DNA of 64,000 nt from Lutraria lutraria (Eukaryota; Mollusca; Bivalvia; Venerida; Mactridae): NCBI GenBank assembly GCA_964023205.1, contig OZ026837.1, forward strand, positions 14,919,479 through 14,983,478. Reading direction: 5' to 3'. Under the pieces are notes generated by a model. The model worked only from the letters and a program-made list of their open reading frames with translations. It was not told the origin of the DNA and did not search any database. Numbering within the stretch: the first letter of the stretch is position 1; the number at the start of each line of letters is the position of its first letter. The position numbers were made by a program, and so were the translations under genes. Positions 34,401 through 45,521 of the stretch are shown here, one piece after another.

Positions 34401-36720
34401 CATTTAACAAAGTAACACCAAAACCAAATCAAACCAAAATTCTCCATCTCGACATTAATGTACATGTACTATGATGTAGCTAATTGGAGATTACCTCTTG
34501 TTTTTCAGCAAGTTGTGTCGGCCAACTTCCAATGATGTAATCTTTCATTTGTTCTGACTCTATCTGTAATTACGTATAAAAATACATTTTCATAATAATG
34601 CAATAAACATACATTAAGTAGATAAAGTTTAGTAAGATTCGTTTACATTGTGGCATAACAAGATGCTACATCAAAATGTAATTTTCTATTGTAGAGAACA
34701 GACTAATTCTTGAAGTAGAGGCTTCTCCCAACTATTTATATATTTTTGATTAGAGGCAGACCATTCAGGAACATAACAGATGTTAAATTCTAACAGTGCA
34801 ACATTAAATTACCTTTCTGATATCAGGATTATTCTGTCTCCAATGTTCATATAATTTCTCCTGAGCAACCTATAACAGAACAATATTCAGTTACAAACAA
34901 ATGCACATAACAATGAATACAGAGTAGAATTGTAACAATATTTTTCATTTACCTCATAATACCTATATAGACATTTTGGCAGACTGTAAAAAAGGCATAA
35001 GAAATACAGTTAAGCCTGTGAACTAAGACCACTCTTCACATGACTCTTGGGAAAGACAAAAACTGGCCTTTAATGACAGGTGGCTTTTATTAGGAGGTCA
35101 GTTTGTTTTAAATAATCAATAACAATTTTTAAAAAATGGCCTTATTCAGAGGTCGCCATTAACACAGGTTTGACCATATAACAACGACATAACTGAATGT
35201 TTATCATATTTGCCTCTATAGCACAATATTAATACAATGTATATTTACATCAATGACTTACATTTTTTCTTTTCTCTTCACGAGCACTTCTAAGTGTGTC
35301 AGCTCTATCCTTCATTTCATCCAGTCTGGAATAATTGTCTCTAGAATATCCTTTCAACTCTGCCTGTAATGCAATCAAATATGTAACATACAATGGACAG
35401 CTGTAAGGTTTCTAAAGTTAGTAGATTTTAAAGTGATCATTTCTATCCATAGTAATCAGTCGCTTTATGAAGAATCATTATAAATAAATGTATACTTATG
35501 GGGTTTTGGAAATCATTTATAGAAATTTACACAGTCTTACAGACCCTTTTTCATGCCATTTTTGGATTCGGTATTCTCCCCGTTGATATCACCACAATCA
35601 TGTGTTATCAAAAACACATCATCATTATTATCAATAATTCAACAAAATAATTAAATCACCTCATATTGATCTCGCTCAGCCTTCAACATTTGTGAAAGTT
35701 TTAATCTTCTTCTTTGTAAATTTTTCTTCTTTTCCTCTTCTTTCTTTCCTTTTCTGTATGCTTGTATACTAAAGAATAAAATGTTTGTTTAGACTACTGA
35801 ATGTAATAGAACTGCATCAATTTAATTGAATTTGAGAAAATGATTATAGACACATAATCATGTCAAGGAACAACATAACTTTTACCCACCAACAAAAAAT
35901 CAGACAGACTCCAGGGCTTTTTTCCTTCTATAGTAGGGACCGTTAATGGGCGTCCTCCCCACCAGGAAATTCTTTAAAATCATGCAGTTTTCCCCAAAAA
36001 TTCAATTTACATAAAGTTTTTTCTCCCCTTTTACAAAAAATCTGTGTTATTTTCCCCCAATTTTACGGAAAAGGCCCCAATCCCCTACCTGTGAAAAAAG
36101 CCCTGGACTTGGTCATTGGATATTGGAAAAATTTGAAGACTGGACCAGCTAGGTTAAGATTTCATTTAGGAAAAGAATAATTTTGTCAGTTTATATAAAT
36201 ATTTTTGTTTGAACAATTTATTTAATTTTAGAATCTTATATTTATGTTATATTTTTCTTTTTTATTTATATTTACAATCCATTAGTTTTATTTTTATTTA
36301 AATCTTTTTTATCTCCTTTTTTATTATCTTCATTTAAATTATTATAAATATAAAAGTGTGCCAAACGTAACGTCACTGTTTGACGTTGTGACGTCACAGA
36401 TATGTTTACCATCATTACAATATACTAGTTGCCTGACAAAGTATTAAACTACGAAACGCGTTGCAACTTAATTTGAGTTTTTTTCTTTTTTACCATTATA
36501 TTAAATTTAGGAAAAGAAGCATATCATACCTATCCTGCATGCTTCCGTCTGATTCCCAAGCTCTTTGTTTCATCATTTCAACATCATTCTTCTGGAAGTA
36601 ACTAGCTGTGTCAGACCATTTCTCTCTGAAGTCTGTATCCTGATTTCTTCTACGAACAATATTTTGTTCATACACATTTTTTCTGGTTGTCCAATAGTGT
36701 GGTATGGTAGGTAGAGCCAT
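28457..36720 (-). CDS. TCHP: TCHP, trichoplein keratin filament-binding protein
   Basis: Coiled-coil scaffold of centrioles, ciliary base and keratin filaments; in vertebrates it activates Aurora A and restrains ciliogenesis. Exons, transcription order: 36720-36530, 35768-35660, 35363-35262, 34869-34813, 34563-34495, 33927-33754, 33180-33068, 32570-32504, 31774-31664, 31200-31139, 30574-30493, 30014-29829, 29157-29014, 28483-28457. All junctions are AG/GT and in phase; 497 residues against 498 in human. The N-terminus MALPTIPHYW is nearly identical to vertebrates. Residues about 70-475 are almost continuous Glu/Lys/Arg/Gln-rich coiled coil of the trichohyalin-plectin homology type, with blocks LYEHWRQNNPDIRK (140-153) and WQKREAEWEKERKARERLM (about 358-376). 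The C-terminus HHGKQAWM mirrors the vertebrate GHPKIAWN end. ATG at 36720 follows a CTGCAG acceptor by 4 nt, so a non-coding 5' exon lies upstream. Confidence 0.95.
32243..32423. mobile_element. Palindromic MITE family TACAGTCAAACCTGTG, copy 2
   Basis: Starts TACAGTCAAATCTGTG and ends CACAGGTTTGACTGTA. Lies in a TCHP intron. Confidence 0.8.
34040..34195 (+). pseudogene. LINE reverse-transcriptase C-terminal remnant
   Basis: Plus-strand translation gives LLMEKRKRDRPKTTWR, then after a stop and frameshift EEMRTMHETWETIQKRAQNR. This order (R-K-R-x-R-P-K-x-T-W-R then a W-x-x-I/V-x-K-x-A-Q-x-R block) is typical of the C-terminal end of non-LTR retrotransposon ORF2 proteins. Only about 50 codons remain and they are broken. 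Lies in a TCHP intron, antisense to the gene. Confidence 0.7.
35005..35178. mobile_element. Palindromic MITE family TACAGTCAAACCTGTG, copy 3
   Basis: Starts TACAGTTAAGCCTGTG and ends ACACAGGTTTGACCATATA. Lies in a TCHP intron; right end diverged. Confidence 0.75.
35900..36110 (+). repeat. Dispersed repeat with TTTTCCCC runs
   Basis: AGGGCTTTTTTCC, AAATTCTTTAAAATCATG and TTTCCCCAAAAATTC recur at 49770-49945 (plus) and in weaker form at 11060-11240, 50465-50570 and 63757-63860. Short, non-coding, in a TCHP intron here. Confidence 0.5.
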
Positions 36721-37119
36721 TTTACTGCAGGGGGAAAACAGATCTTGATGTTTACAAGTAGATGGCATAAAACAAACAGAGACCATATATTATTGACAAT
36801 AGCTAATTGTGGAAATTTCAGTGTGACAAACTAGATGTAAACAGAACTGCAAAGTTACAAACAATGGCATTTGTTTGTAACCAAGACTTGAACATGTGAA
36901 AATATGCTCCATTCATGGTGACATAAAAATTTACTCTTTGTTTAAATTATCTGTTGACCATAAAATAATACAGCACAACAGTCAGACACTAATAGCACAT
37001 TATGTCATTCATCCTGGTCAATCCTGTTGATACTAACTAATACAGTAACATCCTTAAATTTCCCAACATCACAGCTGATAAATAATCAATACACAACGTT
37101 CAATGTAATTGTAGGAGGA

Positions 37120-37225
37120 ATCAATGTAGTAGTGCTAGAACCTGATGCGGGGCTTGAATTCGAACCCATAACCTCCTGCTTGCAAGTCGCGAACAACAGA
37201 GCTAATCGGGCTGGACAATATCACA
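37120..37225 (-). repeat. tRNA-Ala-like SINE head, minus strand, degraded
   Basis: Complement shows TTAGCTCTGTTGTTCGCGAC and GGGTTCGAATTC, a decayed version of the unit at 44.6-45.3 kb. Lies in the presumed TCHP 5' UTR intron. The 100-codon open frame over it is chance sequence. Confidence 0.6.
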
Positions 37226-37675
37226 GCAAATTTATTTACACAAATACTATATACCAGTTACCATTCTTTTACACCAACAATACTACAGGCCTTGGTCAAC
37301 TAAGTTGTAACATTTGCCGTGAAAAATGAATCTGCAAGAAACTGCATGAAAATATACGATTTCTTCTGTTACAGACTTTTCACTTGCAATCTGTTTATAT
37401 ATGTGTTCTGTAGCCATTAGGCCCATGAAATCCCCGCAGTTGTGTTTTTTAAAGAAAATATCTGTTATTTTGGGTGGGGTAGTAAAACTAAAAGTTATTG
37501 CACTTCTCGTGTTTTTATATATGTATCAGTCTATGAATGAGGCTCGGACTTAGTTTGTTGGGGGCTGGTCTGTTATAATATATGGATAATATTTCAAGGT
37601 CCTGTAGTTTAAAATCAAATGTAGCGATGTGGTATATTGTAATACTATTATAAATTGACTGGGACTTTTCACCAG

Positions 37676-38060
37676 CCCAATTAGCTCAGTTGGTAGAGCT
37701 TCTGACTTGCAAGTAGAAGGTTAACAATCGAGCCCTGCACCGGGTACATTATTTTCTCTTCCTGTAACATTTGGTGTCGCAAGTGTGAGACTAGTCTTGG
37801 AACCCTAGAGCTAGAATGAAGCAAAGGCTGGGTTAGTCAAAAGATCCTGTGGTTGTCTTGATTAATTACTTTGAATAAAAAGGAAGGAGAATTAATGTAG
37901 CACCGTGATATACTGTATTATAAATACATTGGCTGGGATAATCATCAGCTCTTTTCACAAGACTGATCAGCTCAGTTGGTAGAGCATCATACTTGCAAGC
38001 AGGAGGTAGCAGGTTCAAGCCCCACATTGGGTACATTATTTTCCTCCTCCTATTCTACAC
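37676..38060 (+). repeat. tRNA-Ala-like SINE, two tandem units
   Basis: Two heads, at about 37676 and 37963, each read ...TTAGCTCAGTTGGTAGAGC... ACTTGCAAG ... ending CGGGTACA or GGGTACA. They are about 287 bp apart with a shared linker (GGCTGGGTTAGTC, TTTGAATAAAAAGGAAGGAG). Opposite orientation to the array at 44.6 kb. They are unlikely to be working tRNA genes: T-arms are disrupted. Confidence 0.8.
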
Positions 38061-38462
38061 AAAATACAGTATGCAAAGTAGCCAGTTAAATAGACTGCTT
38101 AGTATTACTCCTCAATGTCAATTGTACAGGCCATTACTTTTTTATATTTGAATGCCATTAAAATGCATTTATCAAGTTATATTATTCGTTGCATCATCAC
38201 TTGGAACAAACAACAAAATGTAATGAATAATAATAAATAAAAAAAATACAGAGCAAAATTCGAAAATCCCTGAGGCTGAGAAAACAAGCATCCACTTGTT
38301 GTTTCATTCAATACAAAGAGGAATTTCTCAAAGCAGTAAGAACAAACTATTGAATAAATACAACTCACGTATTAAATGTACGAATATTTTAATGCTGACT
38401 GGGGGATTATAGCATAATAGTTCGGTAAAACATGAAATAAACTGTAAAATTCTGAAAAATAC

Positions 38463-38504
38463 CTGTAACGAATGTAAACAGGAAACGATTAATGCGCATG
38501 CGCA
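38463..38504 (-). promoter_or_regulatory. TCHP probable promoter and non-coding first exon
   Basis: A perfect NRF-1-type palindrome TGCGCATGCGCA lies at 38493-38504. Just downstream on the minus strand a short exon would end at 38463 with TTACAG followed by GTATTT, and could splice to the CTGCAG acceptor at 36725, 4 nt before the TCHP ATG. No TATA box. Motif-based inference. Confidence 0.55.
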
Positions 38505-39064
38505 ACCGCTGAAATAAAACATTTACGAATGTTCAACAATATTGTTGTCATCTACTCATTGAAGTCTTCCACCAAACACAAATGTACATTTCAGGGAAAA
38601 AATCATTTTTATCATGTGTGAACTCCACAGCTTTATCACAAATTTCATCATCGAAGTTAGAGTGTACTGGAAAGTCAATTTATGTTAAGAAAGTTGATAA
38701 TCCTTATTTTGAGGTTTATTATGAGCCTTATCTTAGCTTCACTGAAATAATTTCATCTTCTTCCCATTGGTACTATACATAATATGTATCTATATAAGTC
38801 CTTGTTAGTATACACGGCTCATTCTGGAGCATAAACACACCGACTATATACATATTGTTGTGAGGTATGAACGAAATAAAACATGTCATGCCCAGTTACT
38901 TTGCTGTGGCCAAGCACACCATGAAATAGTTCTGGGTACTGTACCATAACTAAGTTTTTTTGTTTTTATTTCATTCTGCTGACCATTTTGTAAACTGCTG
39001 TGTAGGGTATGCATACCTATCATCGTAAAATACCTTCCACTAACCATGAAGTAGTTGTATATTG

Positions 39065-39110
39065 AATCAGGGATGCTATATATTACATAATTAATATAGC
39101 ATCCCTGATT
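39065..39110. repeat. 17-bp perfect inverted repeat
   Basis: AATCAGGGATGCTATAT at 39065-39081 and its exact complement at 39094-39110, with a 12-nt AT loop. Lies between the TCHP promoter and the ZNHIT3 3' end. Could fold as a strong hairpin in either strand's RNA. Confidence 0.85.
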
Positions 39111-39231
39111 TAATCTGGGACCTTTATACATGTATGGTCCAAGGTATACTTCTATACATCATTACAAGTCTTGTATCAGGTCAGCCGTATTGGAGGGTGA
39201 GCCATCCTAGAATAGCTAATTTATGTGATTA

Positions 39232-39279
39232 ATGTAACCAAGGACTTATACATGTATGTATATAAGTCCTTGATGTAAC
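39232..39279. repeat. 34-bp palindrome flanked by ATGTAAC, copy 1
   Basis: A near-perfect palindrome CAAGGACTTATA...TATAAGTCCTTG (39239-39272) between direct ATGTAAC repeats. An almost identical copy is at 46236-46283. Isolated half-sites ATAAGTCCTTG also occur at about 38797 and 46878. Confidence 0.85.
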
Positions 39280-39690
39280 TAGCCAATAGAACAGTCTACC
39301 AACTGGCTTCATTATCGATAAGAGATGGAAAAAAATTTCAACAAACCTCTATCTAGTCTGGTCTTCAGATCAGGCACCAAACCTTTTTGAAGTCATTTTA
39401 CCTACAAAGGTATCCCAGTCACTTAATTAGGATTTTAATAAATTCTTCAAGTAAAGAAAAAAATATTTAGAACATGAACTGTCAATGCCCTTTTTAACAT
39501 TGTTAAGTGATATTTTGTGAAAGTTAATCTTTTCCTGTTTGGAGACAAGCATGTCCATTCTTTACATTTCATCAATGACATCTTTCTACTTTGATGCTAC
39601 AAGGTGTCAGGCGGATCCAGGATTTCAGGTTAGTGGGGGCGTAAATTGAATTAAGTAGGTATTGGGGGCACAGAGGCCATATATATTTGA

Positions 39691-39696
39691 TTTAAT
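39691..39696 (-). terminator. ZNHIT3 poly(A) signal candidate (ATTAAA)
   Basis: Minus-strand ATTAAA 117 bp after the ZNHIT3 stop codon. It is a common variant signal; no closer AATAAA was seen on that strand. Confidence 0.35.
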
Positions 39697-39812
39697 ACCA
39701 TGTATAATAATAAAATCAGATCTAAGAGAGACAACTCCAGGATAAATAAAGATACATTTTGTAGTTACTTCAAGAGTAAACCAGTACTATAACAATAATG
39801 TAACACAGATTT

Positions 39813-42800
39813 TTAACTTTCATCATTTTTATTATCAATAACAGACAAACAAGTATCAGCAAATTCAGTAAAGATTGGTTCTTGCATTGCCTTTTCCAAT
39901 AAAGGCGCTGGTTTGTCTGTCTGTACTAGTGATGTCATCATGTGTCGTAGATGTGGGTTACCTAATATTTCTTTTAAATCTTCAGAATTGCCTGCAACAG
40001 GAAAAGTGTAACATAGTGGCTCTCATACTCATATTATTTTGTATCAAGATCATTAGTTAAATAATTAATTAGAGAGACATGAATTTGTGTATCAGACTGT
40101 ATTTTTAATAATGACAAGAGTATGTTTAACATGTATGTATTGGCAGTAGAACAAGTCTCTGTAAACAACTTAAGTGAGACCACAGATGTCGTCAACTTAC
40201 TAATTGTTTTTTTTGGGATGTTTACATTATAATGTAACTTGGTTAAAAGTTTATAATAATTATTGGTAAATTGATCGACGAAAAATGAAAAACCTTTTGC
40301 TACTTTTGAAGTCTAATTAAAACTTAGTATTGCATCAGATAATTAACCTACAATTTCATTGGTCAAGAGACTTGTGGATCCGAATTGTCTTGTGTGAAAG
40401 AGTTAAAATTTGAATTAGATGTTAGTAGATAGTAAGACCAGACAGATAATGAGAGATAAGTTTAATAGTATAGTCAGATTTTAGATTTTTGTTACAATGA
40501 GAATATTTTAATTTGATTAAAAGTAAACTATACAATCACTAGTCATTTTCTTTATGTCACCAGATGCTATGTGACACAAGATATTAAAACAGGATAATAA
40601 TGATCTTCCAATAACTTCCTAAACATGCCTGCCTCTGTGTGTTATGCACTTATCAATGTCTTCAAAAGTGTTTCTGTCTAATCCCCCCCCCCCTCCCCTC
40701 TGGGAGAAAACATAAGATAAGTGCAATACAAGTGGACAAAAGGTCTTAAATTTCAATTAAAATTTACCGATTGTAGACAATAAATAGTCTGGTTTAGGGA
40801 CAGTTGGGCAGGAACTTAGGAAGCAATTTCAGATTGGAAGGGGGGGGGGCTAAAATTATGTTTGGCTGAAAAAATGGGGAAAAAATACCGGTACAGTCCT
40901 TTCCGATCATTATTGCAGTAATTGTGGACTACACTATTTTTTGTCAGGCTTAAGACTCCTTTAACAGTGACAGTAAAATCTCATATATTGTAAAACATAT
41001 GATGCAAGTAAGACTTTTAAATACTTACGTAATTCTTCCAGGAGTTCAGCGCTAACTTGATCCTCAGTCTCTTCGTTGCTAAGTCTGAACTCTGGGTACT
41101 GGATGACTGTAAAATATAATGTAATAATATCAGAGTAATTGATATGAATAGTAGGGATGTGGATCGTTGGGTAGGTGGCGATCCGATCCAATCCATGATT
41201 CAACACTTACGATCAACAAATCGAATCACAAATCTTTTGTTATCTAGTAACCCATCTAAAACTTCAAAATTGCAATCCTGAAGAGTTAATTTCTTTTAGG
41301 AATAATGAAGTACATGTAAATCAATATAAATTGTTATATGGCTTAAATTTATACGTTCTCCCTTCCAGTTAATTGATTTACCAGTATCATTATTCAAAGA
41401 ACCGGTTGGACATCTTGGCAAACAAAGTAGTCCACCATGAGACAATATTTATTCACAGAAAAGGAATTTTTAAGAACAAAGAATACACTTTTAATTTGTT
41501 AAAAGACAAGATCGCGAACCTTGAACCTTAGTAATGACGATTATTCATACTTGATTTTTTAATTTGATTCATGAATACCAGAGTACTCAGATGCTCGCCA
41601 CAGCCCTAATGAATAGAAAGAATAGTGAATGCATCTACAGTGCAAGAGGCACAACGCATTGGGTTTCCCTTACCTCTTGAATAAAACCTTTAAGTGCTTG
41701 ATGACTTTGTTTCAGTGAATGAAACAGTCATGTAAACTGTGGCCAGCTTACCCAACCAGTATTCATGGACTGCATTCTAACCAGTGCTAACTTACCCTTC
41801 TACAAGGAGCCGACAACTTCTTGACATATTGAGGAATATTGACATTTTTTATAGAACAGTACATTGTATGAGCCCTAATCACTGGGTTGCGGCCGCAATG
41901 GCTTTGTACTGATTTGTAATATAAATTGTGCACACACGGTATATAATGAAGATAAAAATTTTAACGAAAGGAAACAAATTTGTATGATATCTGGATTCAT
42001 TTGTTGACTTCATAAGTAAAGAACTACATGTATATTATAACAAAAATACAAGAAGTGTTCAGCTAAGCAAACAAGAGGGTCATGATGGCCCTATATCGCT
42101 CACCAGATAAAAAGACTCTTACAGAAAATTATCATGAGTCTTTGTAAAATTAAGCGACCCGGGGGCGGGGCCAATTTTGACCCTAGGACAATAATTTGAA
42201 CAAACTTGGTAGAGGTCCGCTAGACAATGCTACACAACAAATATCTAAGCTCTAGGCATTGTAGTTTCTGACAAGAAGATTTTTAAAATTTCCCTATACA
42301 AGTCTTTATAAAATCAAGTGACCCCTGGGGCAGGGCCAATTTTGACCCTAGGACAATAATTTGAACGAACTTGGTAGAGGTCCGCTAGACAATGCTACAC
42401 AACAAATATCTAAGCTCTAGGCAATGTAGTTTCTGACAAGAAGATTTTTAAAATTTCCCTATATAAGTCTTTATAAAATCAAGTGACCCCTGGGGCGGGG
42501 CCAATTTTGACCCTAGGGCAATAATTTGAACAAACTTGGTAGAGGTCCACTAGACAATGCTACACACCAAATATCTAAGCTCTAGGCACTGTAGTTTCTG
42601 ACAAGAAGATTTTTAAAATTTCCTTATATAAGTACAAAACATTGTAAGGACAAAATAGACAAACACAAAATCTCCTTACCTGTGTTTGCAATATTTTCTG
42701 TTTGTTCTTTCTTTGTTTCTTCAGATTTTTGTAAACAGTTACCATCTAAAGACAAGAAATATTGTTTCAGGTATACAGATAAAATTAAACTAGAGCTGTC

Positions 42801-45521
42801 ACAGAGGTGACTAATACCCCCGCCACCGCTTTGATGCTAATATTGCAATAGTACACTATATGGCTATGTTCAGGGGGACATAACTCTGCAATGAGTGAAT
42901 TGCTGGGCATGAAAATTGTGTCTTGCACATCTACACTTCATGGTGATAACATATTTCAAGTTTCATAGCAATAGCTTAAAAAATGTGGAAGTAGTTCGCT
43001 CCACAAACTTTAGGCGGACGGACGGACCGACCAACGACCAACAGAGTGAATCCAATATACCCTCTCTCAAACTTCGTTTGCGGGGGTATAATAATAAAGT
43101 AACCAATATCTATTTGAATATGTATATACACATGTACAGTAAAATTGTGCTTTGTGAAATTTTCATATATATAGGATGGTATGACCAGGCTGACCCAAAG
43201 GAATTTGATATTTCTAAATTTTTTATGTCTAAATCTCCACCCTAGAGACAATTGTATTCGCCTCCCCACCATAGTGCCTACTTGGTCTATCAAATGTGAC
43301 ATGGATGTAAAACCCGGCCAAAGTCTATTTCCTGGGACCCGGAGTCATTAAGTTTATAAAATTCCCGCCTGTCGGAAATGGTCTTCTGTCTAAAGCCATT
43401 ATGCTTTACATCAAATTTTCTCTGTTTTTTAAAACTGAAACATTGGAAATTTTCTTTATAACATGTTGCACAATGTAATAAATTATATCAGTACACTGTC
43501 TTCTTAAAATTTCTCCTTTGCTGTAATTTTTATTCAATATCAGAGATTTTTTATCAAGAAAGTGACACTGCATGATAATAAGCTACATTCCCCCCGAAAA
43601 AAATTATTCCTTGTACTTGCAGTGTAAGTTTTTCCCCTGTTAACCCTGAACATTGAACTATACATAAACTGACGTGCACTTGAACTTGCGAAAAGGGGCT
43701 ATCCAAAAGTTCATGGATAACCTCAATAATTTCTAAATTTGACATTTAAATATTCCAATATTTGCAACAGACAAACCATATTTCAATGTTTGCAAGTTGC
43801 ACATTTCTTTTATCTATCCAAATACATTGTGCATATTGTAGTAACTATATATATATGGCAACACAGGTGTCCGTTTATTGTGGCAGTTAAAAATTCTTCA
43901 CTATTTTCTGTTGCTAAGACCTAATAACAAACATTAGCAATATCAGAAATGCGCTAAAATGTTACCACGTTATTTTGACGTAATTATCCAATAATGATGT
44001 CATTTCAAACCAATGCTTGGGTGTGTCAGCAGTGAATAACATGCCTTAATCCTAATGTGATATTACGCCAAAATGACATAGATATGAAGACAAGATGAAA
44101 CAAGCGATCATACAACTATGTTTCAATCTTGGTAAAACACCAACGCATACTATGGAATTGATGTCAGACGATTCTGAAAAGTCTAAGGTATTAAATATCA
44201 GAAAGATCTGTAGCGAAATATTCATTTTATAAACATTGTCCACAAACTTTTGGATAGCCCCTTGTTTAACACATTTTGTGTTAGATTTTATTATTTCAGC
44301 ATGAAGCCAGTGAAATGTATGACAAACTTGAATTACATACCTTTATGTGTTTTATAACAAACCAAGGAACAACTGAAACAGAATAAAACATGGCAATAAA
44401 ATATAATTCTAACAATAATTGGTCAGAAAAATGCAGTTAACTTAACTTGCATGCATTAAATGGTTTTATCATATTTTAGTTATTGAAACAAGAGCCAGTG
44501 TAAATGCTACACTTATTTACATAAAATTTGTCCTCGAAGTGGACAAGCAGATTACTGAAGAAAAACTTTATTATCATTATTAACTAAAGTTCTTTGATTT
44601 GATATTAAATAGGTGTCTGATATGGTTACTCAAGTGTAATAGGAGATAGAAAACAATGTACCCGATGAGGGGCTCGAACCCGCGACCTCCTGCTGACTAG
44701 TCAGATGCTCTACCAACTGAGCTAATGGGGCTGGTGAATATCCCAGCCAATTTATAAATATTATAATACACACCGCTACATTCCTCCTTCCTTTTTATTC
44801 AAAGTAATTAATCGCGACAACCACAGGCTCTTTAAACTAACCCAGCCATATGCTTCACCCTAGCTCTAGGATTCCAAGGTTAGTCACACACTCATGGCAC
44901 CAAATGTAATAGGAGGAAAATAATGTACCCAGGGGCTCGAACCCGCGACCTCCTGCTTGCAAGTCAGATGCTCTACCAACTGAGCTAATTGAGCTGGTGA
45001 ATATCCCAGCCAATTTATAAATATTATATACACACCGCTACATTCCTCCTACCTTTTTATTCAAAGTCATTAATTCGCAACAACCACAGGCTCTTTAGAC
45101 TAACCCAGCTATTTGCTTCACCCAAGCTCTAGGATTCCGTGGCTGGTCACACACTCATGGCACCAAATGTAATAGGAGGAAAAAATAATGTACCCAATGC
45201 GGGGCTCGAACCCGCGACCAGCTTGCAAGTCAGATGCACTACCAACTGAGCTGATCAGGCTGGTGAATACCCCAGCCAATTTATAGTACAATATTAGTTG
45301 AATAGGGTATGTAATTCTTAATAAAATTTTTAAAAAAAGTTAAATTGGGAATAAATTATGCTGTTGTTAAAGGGAGGTTGTTCCTCAATAGAGGGCCTCT
45401 CTGGAGAGGTTGTACTGTATAAATAATAGGCAGGTAATACTTACTATACTATTCTGCATTGTGGACATCTGTACTTGTGTTCATTCTCCTTACAAATTTC
45501 ACAGACAGGTTTTTTTATCAT
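39813..45521 (-). CDS. ZNHIT3: ZNHIT3, HIT-type zinc-finger protein 3
   Basis: Assembly factor for box C/D snoRNPs, acting with NUFIP1 in the nucleus (family knowledge). Exons, transcription order: 45521-45445, 44372-44341, 42745-42680, 41106-41029, 39991-39813; all splice sites are AG/GT and phases agree, giving 143 residues (human 155). The HIT zinc finger spans residues 7-40 with all eight ligands: C7-x2-C10, C19-x2-C22, C27-x3-C31, H35-x4-C40 (vertebrates have H-x3-C). Residues about 42-80 are an acidic linker; 84-143 form the C-terminal NUFIP1-binding region with NPHLRHMM, MQEPIFTEFADTCL and the DES end, closely matching NPHLRQLM and MQEPLFVEFADCCL. Start at 45521 is the first ATG of the zinc-finger exon, but a CAG acceptor two bases upstream (exon edge 45523) means a 5' exon exists, so a few more N-terminal residues are possible. 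Introns carry MITEs, a 165-bp tandem repeat and a SINE array. Confidence 0.93.
41152..41608. mobile_element. hAT-like MITE, copy 2, with exact 8-bp target duplication
   Basis: Starts TAGGGATGTGGATCG and ends CTCGCCACAGCCCTA; length 457 bp. Flanked on both sides by ATGAATAG (41144-41151 and 41609-41616), the 8-bp duplication typical of hAT transposons. Lies in a ZNHIT3 intron. No transposase. Confidence 0.85.
42130..42636 (+). repeat. 165-bp tandem repeat, three units
   Basis: CCAATTTTGACCCTAGG begins at 42171, 42336 and 42501, an exact 165-bp period with few differences between units. Each unit carries GGTAGAGGTC and TAGTTTCTGACAAGAAG. Related in the opposite orientation to 12688-13175. Lies in a ZNHIT3 intron. 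Confidence 0.9.
42788..43095. mobile_element. Non-autonomous element with AGAGCTGTCACAGAGGTGAC end, short copy
   Basis: One end reads CTAGAGCTGTCACAGAGGTG followed by ACTAATACCCCCGC. The other reads TTTGCGGGGGTATAATAAT after a GGACGGACGGACCGACC microsatellite. A longer copy in opposite orientation is at 60906-61933. The open frames here are chance frames. Confidence 0.75.
43692..44264. mobile_element. 573-bp element with AGGGGCTATCCAAAAGTT ends
   Basis: Left end AAGGGGCTATCCAAAAGTTC and right end its complement ACTTTTGGATAGCCCCTT. Inner words TTATTTTGACGTAAT and ATTACGCCAAAATGA are also inverted. No transposase; target duplication unclear. Lies in a ZNHIT3 intron. Confidence 0.7.
44634..45290 (-). 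repeat. tRNA-Ala-like SINE in tandem array, about 2.5 units
   Basis: TAATAGGAG recurs at 44637, 44907 and 45170 (periods 270 and 263). Each unit on the minus strand carries a tRNA-like head: TTAGCTCAGTTGGTAGAGC, anticodon loop CTTGCAA (UGC, alanine-like; changed to CTAGT in one unit), and an intact T-arm GCGGGTTCGAGCCCC. Same family, opposite orientation, at 37676-38060. Lies in a ZNHIT3 intron. Confidence 0.85.
45374..45419. mobile_element. Lone right end of the ACAGTACAACCTCTCC MITE family
   Basis: GGGAGGTTGTTCCTCAATAG followed by CTCTGGAGAGGTTGTACTGTA. The left half is missing. 26 bp from the ZNHIT3 zinc-finger exon. Confidence 0.6.

Noticed and set aside
37027..37329. 100-codon open frame as a gene
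   Set aside because: It runs over a degraded minus-strand SINE head and has no family signature or splice support.
42916..43302. Two overlapping 108-109 codon frames
   Set aside because: Both are generated by the inverted repeat element at 42788-43095 and its microsatellite.
44656..45260. Cluster of tRNA-Ala(UGC) genes
   Set aside because: T-arms look good, yet anticodon stems have mismatches, one anticodon is altered, and every head is followed by the same long linker, so these are SINE heads.
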